From assembly GCA_934597175.1 (NCBI GenBank), contig CAKTQR010000032.1, positions 1 through 27,129 on the forward strand: a stretch of DNA of 27,129 nt. Reading direction: 5' to 3'. Within the stretch, counting starts at the first letter, position 1. The number at the start of each line of letters is the position of its first letter. The notes below the pieces were generated by a model, which did not search any database, was not told the DNA's origin, and worked only from the letters and a program-made list of their open reading frames with translations. Positions 13,823 to 21,583 of the stretch are shown piece by piece. A program made the position numbers and the translations under genes. The stretch is from an uncultured Oscillospiraceae bacterium. Its GTDB lineage: Bacteria; Bacillota; Clostridia; Oscillospirales; Oscillospiraceae.

Positions 13823-14416
13823 TCAGAACATATAGGTCTGGTCTTCCTGCTGGCGGATGCGCTTTTTCCAGCAGCGGTGGCACATGGCAACATAGCTGTC
13901 GTTGCCGCCGAGAAACACCTGGTCGCCGTGGGTGATGACCCTGCCGTTTTCGTCGATCCTCGCATTGACGGTGGCTTTTCTGCCGCAGGCGCAGACGGTC
14001 TTTATCTCGGTTATGGAGTCGGCAAGCTCAAGCAGGCGCTTTGAGCCCGGGAACACATGGGTGAGAAAGTCGGTGCGCAGGCCGAAGCACAAAACGGGGA
14101 TGTCCTCAAAATCGACGAGCTCACGCAGCTGGTCTATCTGCTCGGGCGTGAAAAACTGCGCCTCGTCGGAGATTATGACATCGTGCCTGCCGGCCTTGGC
14201 GTACTCCTTGACGATGTCCTGCTCGGGCGTGATAATTTGTGCGCTGCGGGCAAGTCCGATGCGGCTTTTTATTATATCCGCTCCGTCACGGGTGTCGATG
14301 CTGGGCTTGATGAGCCACACGGTCATGCCCAGCTCCTCATAGTTAAATTGGGTTATCAGTGCCTGGGCAGACTTAGATGAGCCCATTGCACCGTATTTGA
14401 AATACAGCTTTGCCAT
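13823..14416 (-). CDS. tdk: Thymidine kinase (type II)
   Basis: This 197-residue enzyme phosphorylates thymidine to dTMP with ATP in pyrimidine salvage. The P-loop GAMGSSKS (9-16) has serine where many homologues have glycine before the lysine. SDEAQFF contains the catalytic glutamate. The zinc site has paired cysteines in VCACGRKA and CHRCWKK near the C-terminus, and the substrate-lid region before GNDSYVAMC is intact. The ATG has AGGAG 6 nt upstream. It lies 23 bp after udk and 8 bp before the first array paralogue, so all probably share a transcript. Confidence 0.95.
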   Translation of the reverse strand: MAKLYFKYGAMGSSKSAQALITQFNYEELGMTVWLIKPSIDTRDGADIIKSRIGLARSAQIITPEQDIVKEYAKAGRHDVIISDEAQFFTPEQIDQLRELVDFEDIPVLCFGLRTDFLTHVFPGSKRLLELADSITEIKTVCACGRKATVNARIDENGRVITHGDQVFLGGNDSYVAMCHRCWKKRIRQQEDQTYMF

Positions 14417-14439
14417 AGTTATCTCCTACATTAAATATA

Positions 14440-15057
14440 TTACTTCGTTATATGCGCTCTTACCCGCTCGAGCACCATTTCGAGCGCCACCTGATTGTGG
14501 CCGCCCTCGGGGATGATGATGTCAGCCTTGCGCTTTGACGGCTCGACGAACTGCTCGTGCATGGGCTTGACGGTCGTCAGATACTGGTTAACGACGCTTT
14601 CAAGGCTTCTGCCCCTGTCACGCACATCACGAACGATGCGGCGCAGGATGCGCACATCGGCGTCGGTGTCGACATAAATTTTAATGTCCATGAGCTTGCA
14701 CAGCTCTTCGCTCTGGAAAATGAGTATGCCCTCGACCACGATGACCTTGGCGGGCTTCACGGTCACGGTCTTGCTAGACCGGTCGTGGATGGTGTAGTCA
14801 TAAACGGGACACTGGATAGTCTCCCCCCTGCGCAGCTTCTTAAGATCCTCGATGAGAAGATCCGTGTCAAATGCGTCGGGATGGTCATAATTGAGCTTCG
14901 TGCGCTCAGCGTAGCTCATATTATGGTGCGCCTTGTAATAATTATCGTGGTACACGACGCTCACATCACCGCCGAATTGCTGCATTATCTTGCGTGTGAT
15001 GGTGGTTTTGCCGCTTCCCGTGCCGCCTGCAATGCCGATTACGATTATGTCGTTCAT
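14440..15057 (-). CDS. udk: Uridine kinase
   Basis: This 205-residue enzyme of the uridine/cytidine kinase family makes UMP or CMP from the nucleosides using ATP or GTP. The Walker A is GGTGSGKT (11-18). YHDNYYKAHHNMSYAERTK contains the DNYY nucleoside-binding motif, followed by YDHPDAFD. VPVYDYTIHDRS appears here as CPVYDYTIHDRS, and VVEGILIF is the Walker B region. RRIVRDVRDRGR is the lid. The ATG has GGGGTG about 8 nt upstream. It is the first gene of the minus-strand operon udk-tdk-paralogue array. Confidence 0.95.
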   Translation of the reverse strand: MNDIIVIGIAGGTGSGKTTITRKIMQQFGGDVSVVYHDNYYKAHHNMSYAERTKLNYDHPDAFDTDLLIEDLKKLRRGETIQCPVYDYTIHDRSSKTVTVKPAKVIVVEGILIFQSEELCKLMDIKIYVDTDADVRILRRIVRDVRDRGRSLESVVNQYLTTVKPMHEQFVEPSKRKADIIIPEGGHNQVALEMVLERVRAHITK

Positions 15058-15093
15058 CCCTCAAACACCCCTGTCAATTTTTATCTGATTTTG

Positions 15094-15122
15094 ATGATAC
15101 CATAAATAATCCCGTCTTGCAA
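15094..15122 (-). promoter_or_regulatory. Promoter of the udk operon
   Basis: The minus strand has TTGCAA (15117-15122), a 17-bp spacer and TATCAT (15094-15099) with TGG before the -10. Its -35 is one base from the -35 of the divergent deoD promoter. Confidence 0.55.
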
Positions 15123-15123
15123 T

Positions 15124-15151
15124 TTGACTTTTGAAATTTGTTTGTTATAAT
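15124..15151 (+). promoter_or_regulatory. Promoter of deoD
   Basis: TTGACT (15124-15129), a 16-bp spacer and a perfect TATAAT (15146-15151), with TGT directly before the -10 (extended -10). The start codon is 41 nt past the -10. Confidence 0.75.
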
Positions 15152-15191
15152 TTATCTCATAGTAAACAAAATAAACACAGGAGGAATTATT

Positions 15192-15923
15192 ATGCCTATT
15201 CCCACTCCGCATATCTCCGCCAAAAAAGAGGATATAGCAAAGACCGTGCTCATGCCCGGCGATCCGCTGCGCGCAAAGTTCATCGCAGAGACCTTTTTGG
15301 ATGATCCCGTGCTCGTGAACAATGTCCGGGGCGTGCAGGGGCACACCGGCACATGGAAGGGCGTTCCCGTGACCGTCATGGCTTCCGGCATGGGCATTCC
15401 CGCAATCGGCATCTACAGCTGGGAGCTGTACAATTTCTACGATGTCGACAATATCATTCGCATAGGCTCGGCAGGCGCAATGCGTGACGACCTCAAGCTC
15501 ATGGACATTGTCGCCGGTCAGGCCGCCTGCACCGACTCGAACTTTGCCCACCAGTTTGAGCTCAACGGCACCTTCGCCCCCATCGCAGACTACACGCTGC
15601 TTAGTAACTGCGTAGAGGCCGCCAAGGAAAAGGGCATAGACATGAAGGTCGGAAATATTCTGTCGTCTGATAACTTTTACTCCCCCTCAAATTGTGACGA
15701 CAGCACCAAGTGGCGTGACATGGGTGTTATGGCAGTCGAGATGGAGGCCGCAGGCCTTTACATGAACGCCGCCCGTGCCGGCAAGCGTGCTCTGTGCATC
15801 TGCACGATATCCGACCACCTGTACCGCAGCGAGGCTCTGTCGTCCGAGGAGCGCCAGCTTTCGCTGACCCAGATGATAGAAATTGCCCTCGATACCGCCG
15901 TTAAGATGGCCAAGCTCGGCTGA
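15192..15923 (+). CDS. deoD: Purine nucleoside phosphorylase, DeoD type
   Basis: This 243-residue enzyme of the hexameric PNP family splits purine (deoxy)nucleosides with phosphate into base and (deoxy)ribose-1-phosphate. MPGDPLRAKFIAE (phosphate binding), SGMGIPAIGIYSWEL, IRIGSAGA, VEMEAAGLY (nucleoside binding) and ISDHLYRSEALSSEER, with the catalytic aspartate in SDH, are all present. A longer reading begins at 15138 inside the -35/-10 spacer and is not used. The ATG at 15192 has AGGAGG 7 nt upstream. It sits between the divergent pyrimidine kinases and the nucleoside transporter genes, which it would serve. Confidence 0.96.
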   Translation: MPIPTPHISAKKEDIAKTVLMPGDPLRAKFIAETFLDDPVLVNNVRGVQGHTGTWKGVPVTVMASGMGIPAIGIYSWELYNFYDVDNIIRIGSAGAMRDDLKLMDIVAGQAACTDSNFAHQFELNGTFAPIADYTLLSNCVEAAKEKGIDMKVGNILSSDNFYSPSNCDDSTKWRDMGVMAVEMEAAGLYMNAARAGKRALCICTISDHLYRSEALSSEERQLSLTQMIEIALDTAVKMAKLG

Positions 15924-15947
15924 TAAGGCATACTTTTTTAGCTAATA

Positions 15948-15974
15948 TGTCAAATAGTGCTTGCCTGTTTGACA
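15948..15974. promoter_or_regulatory. Inverted repeat, candidate operator for the nucleoside transporter
   Basis: TGTCAAA (15948-15954) and TTTGACA (15968-15974) are perfect 7-bp arms with a 13-bp spacer. The repeat covers the -35 box of the promoter at 15961-15989, so a bound dimer would block RNA polymerase. The regulator is not in this window. Confidence 0.45.
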
Positions 15975-15989
15975 CGGCAATGGTATAAT
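15961..15989 (+). promoter_or_regulatory. Promoter of the BMP lipoprotein gene
   Basis: TTGCCT (15961-15966), a 17-bp spacer and a perfect TATAAT (15984-15989) with TGG before it. No clear terminator follows deoD, so read-through from deoD may add to this promoter. Confidence 0.6.
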
Positions 15990-16002
15990 ATCCACGATAT
16001 GA

Positions 16003-16021
16003 CGATATGGAGAACATATCG
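16003..16021 (+). other. 5' leader hairpin of the BMP gene
   Basis: CGATATG and CATATCG pair perfectly around a 5-nt loop a few bases after the expected transcription start. A second small stem, TTTGT-ACGC-ACAAA, follows at about 16029-16042. It does not match the conserved core of a purine riboswitch. mRNA stabilisation is one possible role. Confidence 0.4.
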
Positions 16022-16066
16022 CCTGAATTTGTACGCACAAATTTAAATTTATACGGAGGAAAAATC

Positions 16067-17260
16067 ATGAAAAGATTTCTCGCAATCGTCCTCGCTCTTG
16101 CTATGGTCTTTGCTCTCTGCGCATGCGGTGGCAACGACAAGCCCAAAGAGACGGACAAGCCCGACACCGCTGCTTATAAAGTAGCAATGATCACCGACTA
16201 CGGCGACATCACCGACCAGTCCTTCAACCAGACCACCTACGAAGCTTGCAAGGCTTTCTGCGACAAAAATTCTGTCGAGTTCAAGTACTACAAGCCCACC
16301 GCAGACAGCACCGCCGCCCGTGTTGAGATGGTCGAGCAGGCTGTTGCAGAAGGCTTCAATGTCATCGTAATGCCCGGCTACGCTTTCGCAGGCACCATTG
16401 CAGAGTGCCAGGACACCCACCCCGATGTCAAATTCATCGGTCTGGATGTTTCCGAGTTCGACCTGTATGATTCCTTCTACAATCACGACAAGGACGGCAA
16501 CCGCACCGATCTTAAGGATCCGAACAACAAAGAGCACATAAGCAAGAATGTTTACTGCGCTGTTTACCAGGAAGAGCTGTGCGGCTATATGGCCGGTTAC
16601 GCAGCAGTTAAGCTCGGCTACACCAAGCTCGGCTTCCTCGGCGGCATGGCAGTTCCCGCAGTTATCCGTTACGGCTTCGGCTTTGTCCAGGGTGCAGACG
16701 CAGCAGCTAAGGAGCTCGACACCAAGATCGAGATCAACTATGTTTACGGCGGCCAGTTCAACGGCGACGCTGACATCACCGCAAAGATGGATACCTGGTA
16801 TGCAGCAGGTACTGAGGTCGTCTTCGCTTGCGGCGGCGGCATCTTCTCCTCCGCAGCTGAAGCTGCTAAGAAGGTAAACGCAAAGGTCATCGGCGTTGAT
16901 GTTGACCAGAAGGGCATCATCGACGGCGGCTACGGCGAAGGCATGACCGTTACTTCCGCAATGAAGGGTCTTGCAGCAACCGTTAACACCATGCTCACCG
17001 AAGTTTTCGCAGGCAACTGGGATAACTACGGTGGCAAGATCGACACCCTCGGTCTCGTTTCCGATAATCCGACCGAGAACTATGTCCAGATCCCCATGGA
17101 GAGCACTCAGTGGGCAGACGGCAAGTTCACTCAGGACGACTACAAGGCACTCGTTGCTGCAATGCACAAGGGCGATGTTAAGGTCTCCAACGACACCACC
17201 GCAATGCCCGCAGTGGACGCAGGTCACACCACCGTCAACGATCAGGGCTCCGTCAAGTAA
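16067..17260 (+). CDS. BMP-family nucleoside-binding lipoprotein (ABC transporter substrate-binding protein)
   Basis: This 397-residue lipoprotein has a signal peptide ending in the lipobox LCAC with lipidated C20, then a charged linker (GGNDKPKETDKPD) and the PnrA/BmpA fold. Family landmarks are VAMITDYGDITDQSFNQT, TAARVEMVEQAVAEGFNVIVMPG, KFIGLDV, YMAGYAAVKLGYTKLGFLGG and VFACGGGIFSSAAEAAKK. It should bind nucleosides, probably purine, outside the membrane for the transporter encoded downstream; TmpC/PnrA and Bacillus NupN are the models. A longer reading begins at 16007, but the ATG at 16067 has GGAGG 7 nt upstream. A terminator follows it directly, so it is probably made in excess over the ATPase and permeases. 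Confidence 0.93.
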   Translation: MKRFLAIVLALAMVFALCACGGNDKPKETDKPDTAAYKVAMITDYGDITDQSFNQTTYEACKAFCDKNSVEFKYYKPTADSTAARVEMVEQAVAEGFNVIVMPGYAFAGTIAECQDTHPDVKFIGLDVSEFDLYDSFYNHDKDGNRTDLKDPNNKEHISKNVYCAVYQEELCGYMAGYAAVKLGYTKLGFLGGMAVPAVIRYGFGFVQGADAAAKELDTKIEINYVYGGQFNGDADITAKMDTWYAAGTEVVFACGGGIFSSAAEAAKKVNAKVIGVDVDQKGIIDGGYGEGMTVTSAMKGLAATVNTMLTEVFAGNWDNYGGKIDTLGLVSDNPTENYVQIPMESTQWADGKFTQDDYKALVAAMHKGDVKVSNDTTAMPAVDAGHTTVNDQGSVK

Positions 17261-17278
17261 TTTATACCCTAAAACCTT

Positions 17279-17317
17279 AAGCCAGACAGGGCAAAAGCCT
17301 GTCTGGCTTTTCTTTTT
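17279..17317 (+). terminator. Intrinsic terminator after the BMP gene
   Basis: AAGCCAGACAGG (17279-17290) pairs with CCTGTCTGGCTT (17298-17309) around a 7-nt loop, followed by a T-rich run. It separates the binding-protein gene from the rest of its transporter. Confidence 0.9.
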
Positions 17318-17369
17318 GTGCCGAACTGCTGCCAAATTTTATTTATGCGCCGTTTTTTTGCAAAAAAAA

Positions 17370-17398
17370 TTGAAATTAATTAATTTATATAGTATGAT
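17370..17398 (+). promoter_or_regulatory. Promoter of the nucleoside ABC transporter ATPase/permease genes
   Basis: TTGAAA (17370-17375), a 17-bp spacer and TATGAT (17393-17398) lie in A/T-rich DNA after the terminator, 37 nt before the start codon. Confidence 0.55.
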
Positions 17399-17435
17399 GT
17401 TGCTATGATTAAAAAACAGGGGGAGGCAGATAAAA

Positions 17436-18983
17436 TTGGATGAGCAGTTTGCAATAGAAATGCTGAATATCACTAAGATTTTTCCCGGTATAATCGCAAA
17501 CGACAACATTACCCTGCAGCTGAAAAAAGGCGAGATCCACGCCCTGCTCGGTGAAAACGGCGCAGGCAAATCCACGCTTATGAGCGTGCTTTTCGGTCTG
17601 TATCAGCCCGAGCACGGTATTATCAAAAAAGACGGCGTTGAGGTCAAGATAAACGACCCCAACGACGCAAATGCGCTCGGCATCGGCATGGTGCACCAGC
17701 ACTTTAAGTTGGTCGAGTGCTTCTCTGTTCTCGACAACATCATTCTCGGCGTTGAGCCGACGAGCAAGCTCGGCGTTCTCAAAAAGGACGAGGCGAGAAA
17801 GCGCATTGTCGATCTGAGCGAAAAGTACGGTCTGCATGTTGAGCCGGACGCTATCATCGAGGATATCACCGTCGGCATGCAGCAGCGCACCGAGATACTC
17901 AAGATGCTCTACCGTGAAAATGAGATACTCATTTTCGACGAGCCGACCGCAGTTCTGACCCCGCAGGAGATCGAGGATCTCATGCAGATCATGAAAAACC
18001 TTGCGGCCGAGGGCAAGAGCATTCTGTTTATCTCCCACAAGCTCAACGAGATAATGGCGGTCGCAGACCGCTGCACGGTACTGCGCAAGGGTAAGTGCGT
18101 CGGCACGGTCGAGACGAAGAACACCACCGCCGAGGAGCTTTCCTCCATGATGGTCGGCAGAAATGTCAGCTTCCATATTGACAAAAAGCCCGCCGAGCCC
18201 GGTGATGTCGTCCTCGAGGTCGAAAACCTCACGGTTGCCTCGAGACTGCACAAAAACGATGCGGTCAAGAATGTGTCGTTCAAGGTGCGCAAGGGTGAGA
18301 TAGTGTGTATCGCAGGTATCGACGGCAACGGCCAAACCGAGCTTGTTTACGGCATAACCGGCCTTGAGCATGCAAGGTCCGGCTCCGTAAAGCTCAACGG
18401 CGTTGACATCACCCACGCCTCCATCCGCAAAAGAAACACCTCCGGCATGAGCCACATCCCCGAGGACAGACACAAGCACGGTCTGGTGCTGGATTACTCG
18501 CTGGAGTATAACCTCATTCTTCAGACCTATTTCGGCGACGAGTTCACCGATAAGGCGGGCTTTCTCAAGCGCAAGGCCATCCGTGAATATGCCGACAGGC
18601 TTATCGGAATGTACGATATCCGCTCCGGTCAGGGCGCAGTCACCTCCGCCCGCAGCATGTCCGGCGGCAACCAGCAGAAGGCGATAATCGCCCGTGAGAT
18701 AGATAAAAGCCCGGATCTTCTCGTCGCTGTTCAGCCGACAAGAGGTCTCGATGTCGGCGCTATCGAATATATTCACAAGCAGCTTATTGCTCAGCGTGAC
18801 GCAGGCAAGGCGTGTCTGCTGATATCACTCGAGCTTGACGAGGTCATGGATATCCCCGACCGCATTCTCGTCATGTACGAGGGCGAGATAGTCGGCGAAT
18901 TTGACCCGAAGAAGACCACCCAGGACGAGCTCGGCCTGTACATGGCCGGTGCAAAGAGAAGTGAGGTGCACGATGAAAACTAA
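17436..18983 (+). CDS. Nucleoside ABC transporter ATPase (two ABC domains)
   Basis: This 515-residue ATPase of the MglA/YufO class has two nucleotide-binding domains. The first (about 5-240) has Walker A GENGAGKST, a degenerate signature VGMQQRTEIL and Walker B ILIFDEPTAVLTP. The second (about 255-505) has a degenerate P-loop GIDGNGQTEL, a good signature MSGGNQQKAIIARE and Walker B LLVAVQPTRGLD where the usual D-E is Q-P. This asymmetry is normal for the class and implies one fully active ATP site. The start is a TTG with GGGGGAGG 9 nt upstream; an in-frame ATG at 17460 would cut the first strand. It overlaps the first permease gene. Confidence 0.94.
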   Translation: MDEQFAIEMLNITKIFPGIIANDNITLQLKKGEIHALLGENGAGKSTLMSVLFGLYQPEHGIIKKDGVEVKINDPNDANALGIGMVHQHFKLVECFSVLDNIILGVEPTSKLGVLKKDEARKRIVDLSEKYGLHVEPDAIIEDITVGMQQRTEILKMLYRENEILIFDEPTAVLTPQEIEDLMQIMKNLAAEGKSILFISHKLNEIMAVADRCTVLRKGKCVGTVETKNTTAEELSSMMVGRNVSFHIDKKPAEPGDVVLEVENLTVASRLHKNDAVKNVSFKVRKGEIVCIAGIDGNGQTELVYGITGLEHARSGSVKLNGVDITHASIRKRNTSGMSHIPEDRHKHGLVLDYSLEYNLILQTYFGDEFTDKAGFLKRKAIREYADRLIGMYDIRSGQGAVTSARSMSGGNQQKAIIAREIDKSPDLLVAVQPTRGLDVGAIEYIHKQLIAQRDAGKACLLISLELDEVMDIPDRILVMYEGEIVGEFDPKKTTQDELGLYMAGAKRSEVHDEN

Positions 18984-20124
18984 ATCCTCCCTGCTCAAGA
19001 ATAATGCGGTGCAGTCGCTGCTGTGCTCGCTCATCTGCGTCATACTCGGTGTTTTCATCGGCTACATCGTTTTGCTGTTCATTAACCCCACCGGCGCAGG
19101 CAAGGCGATACTCGCAGTTATAAAGAACTTCTTCTTCTACCCCGAAGGCCCGGCAAGAGCCAAGTATTTCGGCGGCACACTCGTCAAGGCAGCGCCGCTT
19201 GTCATGTGCTCGCTGTCTATCCTGTTTGCATACAAGGTCGGTCTGTTCAACATCGGCGTCGCCGGTCAGTATGTCGCAGGCGCAGGCGCTTGCCTGTACG
19301 CAGCTCTGGCTTGGCAGTGCCCGTGGTATGTATGCCTCCTGCTTGCTATCGCAGCGGGCGCTCTGCTCGGCGCATTCTCCGGCGTTTTGAAGGCTTACTG
19401 CAATGTCAACGAGGTCATCTCCGGCATCATGCTCAACTGGATCGGTCTTTACACGGTCAACATTCTGCTGACCAATGTCAAGGAGGCCGCCAGCCCCTAT
19501 ACGAATAACCTTTCCAGCTTCAATGCCTCCGCCCTGCTCCCCACGATGGGGCTTGACAAGCTGTTCGGCAACAACCATTATGTGACCATCGCCATACCGC
19601 TTGCGATACTCGCCGCAGTGCTCATTGCGGTGATTCTGGAAAAGACCAAGTTCGGCTATGAGCTCAAGGCCACCGGCAACAACAAAAACGCCGCTAAATA
19701 CTGCGGCATGAGAGAAAAGCAGAACATCATCATCACGCTGATAATCGGCGGCGGACTTGCCGGTATGGGCGCAGCTCTGCTGTATCTGACGGGCATGGAG
19801 CAGTGGTCCTGCTCGCAGTCGTCCGTTCCCGGCATGGGCTTTAACGGCATCGCCGCAGCCTTTCTCGGCTGCCTTGATCCGCTCGGCTCGCTGCTGTCCT
19901 CGTTCTTCATCCAGCATATCACCAACGGCGGCGGCTATGTCGACAAAACGATGTACTGCTCGCAGATATCCGACCTTATCTCCTCGATAATCATTTATCT
20001 TTGCGGCTTCGTTCTGTTCCTCAGACAGTTTATCAACTCCCGCATCGCAAAGGCCGAGGAGCGCAAGGCTGAGCTTGCAATGCAGCAGGAAGAAGCCGAA
20101 AATGCAGTAGGAGGTGACGAGTAA
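18973..20124 (+). CDS. Nucleoside ABC transporter permease, first subunit
   Basis: This 383-residue membrane protein of the BPD_transp_2 (branched-chain/simple sugar/nucleoside) permease family corresponds to YufP/NupP in Bacillus. It has about ten helices. VGLFNIGVAGQYVAGAGA and NVNEVISGIMLNWIGLY are conserved features, and TKFGYELKATGNNKNAAKYCGM is the cytoplasmic coupling loop that contacts the ATPase. The charged C-terminus (RKAELAMQQEEAENA) is cytoplasmic. The ATG at 18973 lies within the last codons of the ATPase, with GAGGTG upstream. An in-frame start at 18901 is less likely because it would extend far into that gene. Confidence 0.93.
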   Translation: MKTKSSLLKNNAVQSLLCSLICVILGVFIGYIVLLFINPTGAGKAILAVIKNFFFYPEGPARAKYFGGTLVKAAPLVMCSLSILFAYKVGLFNIGVAGQYVAGAGACLYAALAWQCPWYVCLLLAIAAGALLGAFSGVLKAYCNVNEVISGIMLNWIGLYTVNILLTNVKEAASPYTNNLSSFNASALLPTMGLDKLFGNNHYVTIAIPLAILAAVLIAVILEKTKFGYELKATGNNKNAAKYCGMREKQNIIITLIIGGGLAGMGAALLYLTGMEQWSCSQSSVPGMGFNGIAAAFLGCLDPLGSLLSSFFIQHITNGGGYVDKTMYCSQISDLISSIIIYLCGFVLFLRQFINSRIAKAEERKAELAMQQEEAENAVGGDE

Positions 20125-21065
20125 TGTTATTGCTTATCCAGTATACTTTGATATTCGCATCCGTCCTCATCCTCGTCGCACTCGGCGGCTGCATTTCCGA
20201 GCACTCGGGGGTCATCAACCTCGGTCTCGAGGGTATCATGGTCATCGGCGCCCTCGGCGGCGCACTCATGATGAAGTACATGCCCGAGGGTGCTTCCCCG
20301 TTTGTGCTCATCGTGTGCACCGTTTTGATGGCGATCATCGCAGGCGTTGTGTACTCGACGCTACTTGCGGTGGCGTGTATAAACTTCAAGGCCGACCAGA
20401 CCATCATCGGCACGGCGCTTAATATGCTAGGCGTTGCGGCGGCGACGGTCATCGTCAAGGCCATCAACACCGCAGAAAATCCCGACAATGTCTCGTCCGA
20501 GATACAATATATCGCTCAGAAAAAGGCGTTTCTCGTGAACATCGGCAGCTTTGAGTTCAACTGGTTTATGCTGCTGGCGCTCATTGCCCTGCTTCTCGTT
20601 GCGTTCATGCTCTACCGCACCCGCTTCGGTCTGCGGCTCATGGCATGCGGCGAGCATCCGCAGGCGGCTGCCTCCGTCGGCATTGATGTCTACAAGATGC
20701 GTTGGGCGGGCGTGCTGCTGTCCGGTGCGCTCGGCGGTCTCGGCGGTCTTGTGTATATCACCGCAGGCGTCAGCCAGTGGAAATTCGAGGTCGGCGTTGC
20801 GGGCTTCGGCTTCCTCGCTTTGGCGGTCATGATCTTCGGTCAGTGGAAGCCCAAGCACATTGCATGGGCGGCGCTCCTGTTCGGTCTGTTCCGTGCACTG
20901 TCGAATGTCTACTCCGGCTTCGACTTCCTTGCGGCTCTGAATATCCCGAGCGGCGTGTACAACATGATGCCTTACATCATCTCGCTTCTCGTCCTCGCTC
21001 TCACCTCGAAAAACTCCCGAGCCCCGAAGGCGGAAGGCATCCCCTACGAAAAGGGCATGCGCTGA
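20124..21065 (+). CDS. Nucleoside ABC transporter permease, second subunit
   Basis: This 313-residue BPD_transp_2 permease corresponds to YufQ/NupQ. It begins with a helix running into CISEHSGVINLGLEGIMVIGA, the family's N-terminal landmark. It has about eight to nine helices and the coupling loop TRFGLRLMACGEHPQAAASVG, which matches the TKFGYELKATGNN loop of its partner. The start overlaps the first permease stop by one base (TAATG), with GGAGGTG 8 nt upstream. It closes the transporter operon and is followed by a terminator. Confidence 0.94.
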   Translation: MLLLIQYTLIFASVLILVALGGCISEHSGVINLGLEGIMVIGALGGALMMKYMPEGASPFVLIVCTVLMAIIAGVVYSTLLAVACINFKADQTIIGTALNMLGVAAATVIVKAINTAENPDNVSSEIQYIAQKKAFLVNIGSFEFNWFMLLALIALLLVAFMLYRTRFGLRLMACGEHPQAAASVGIDVYKMRWAGVLLSGALGGLGGLVYITAGVSQWKFEVGVAGFGFLALAVMIFGQWKPKHIAWAALLFGLFRALSNVYSGFDFLAALNIPSGVYNMMPYIISLLVLALTSKNSRAPKAEGIPYEKGMR

Positions 21066-21070
21066 ACTTA

Positions 21071-21117
21071 ATATGAAAAAAGCTTCCGATTTATTAAATC
21101 GGAAGCTTTTTCATATG
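21071..21117. terminator. Bidirectional terminator between converging operons
   Basis: A long stem has arms ATATGAAAAAAGCTTCCGAT and its complement ending at 21117, with one bulged A. It carries A/T runs on both sides. It ends the nucleoside transporter operon (plus) and the recJ-rel-dtd operon (minus), whose last stop codon abuts it at 21118. Confidence 0.9.
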
Positions 21118-21567
21118 TTACAGTATCGAGCCGGCGGAGATGACGCCGTAGGTGACGAGAAGGACGATCAGGCCGGCGACGGCGACGCCCATGGCGATGG
21201 CCGGGAGCGCCCTTTTAAGGCGCATATCCAAAAGCGAGGCGACCAGTGCGCCCGTCCATGCGCCCGTACCGGGAAGCGGTATCGCAACGAGGATAAAAAG
21301 CCCCCAAAAGCTATACTTCTGTACCTTTTGTGCGCCCTTCGAGCCCTTGTTTTCAAGCCATGCGGTGAGCTTAACGAGCATATTGTGCTGCTTGAGCCAC
21401 TCGATGACCTTGCGGGTCAGCAGTATCAAAATGGGTATCGGCAGCATATTGCCGACAAAGCCGACGGCAAAAGCCAGCCACGGGTCGAGCCCCGATGCCA
21501 CGCCCACGGGTATTGCGCCCCGTATCTCGAGTATCGGCAGCATTGCGGTGACTAGTGTTTTAAGCAT
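21118..21567 (-). CDS. Small multi-drug export family membrane protein
   Basis: This 149-residue membrane protein is of the Sm_multidrug_ex family (COG2426). The N-terminal LPILEIRGAIPVGVASGL and the central IPLPGTGAWTGALVASLL are the two conserved loops of the family, separated by helices around VGNMLPIPILILL. A total of four to five helices is expected. The family name comes from an early annotation; drug export has not been firmly shown for it, and it is distantly related to DedA-like proteins. The ATG has CGGAG 6 nt upstream. It is the last gene of the recJ operon, 16 bp after the MBL hydrolase. Confidence 0.85.
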   Translation of the reverse strand: MLKTLVTAMLPILEIRGAIPVGVASGLDPWLAFAVGFVGNMLPIPILILLTRKVIEWLKQHNMLVKLTAWLENKGSKGAQKVQKYSFWGLFILVAIPLPGTGAWTGALVASLLDMRLKRALPAIAMGVAVAGLIVLLVTYGVISAGSIL

Positions 21568-21583
21568 AGTTTACTCCGTGGTT

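Noticed and set aside
15990..16066. Purine riboswitch in the leader of the nucleoside transporter
   Set aside because: The leader has small hairpins but lacks the conserved three-way junction and loop sequences of the purine aptamer.
16049..17335. 428-codon minus-strand ORF opposite the BMP lipoprotein gene
   Set aside because: The sense strand has a lipobox, family motifs, ribosome site, promoter and terminator; the antisense frame is a by-product of codon bias.
17409..18776. 455-codon minus-strand ORF opposite the ABC ATPase
   Set aside because: It is antisense to an unmistakable two-domain ATPase and has no start signals.
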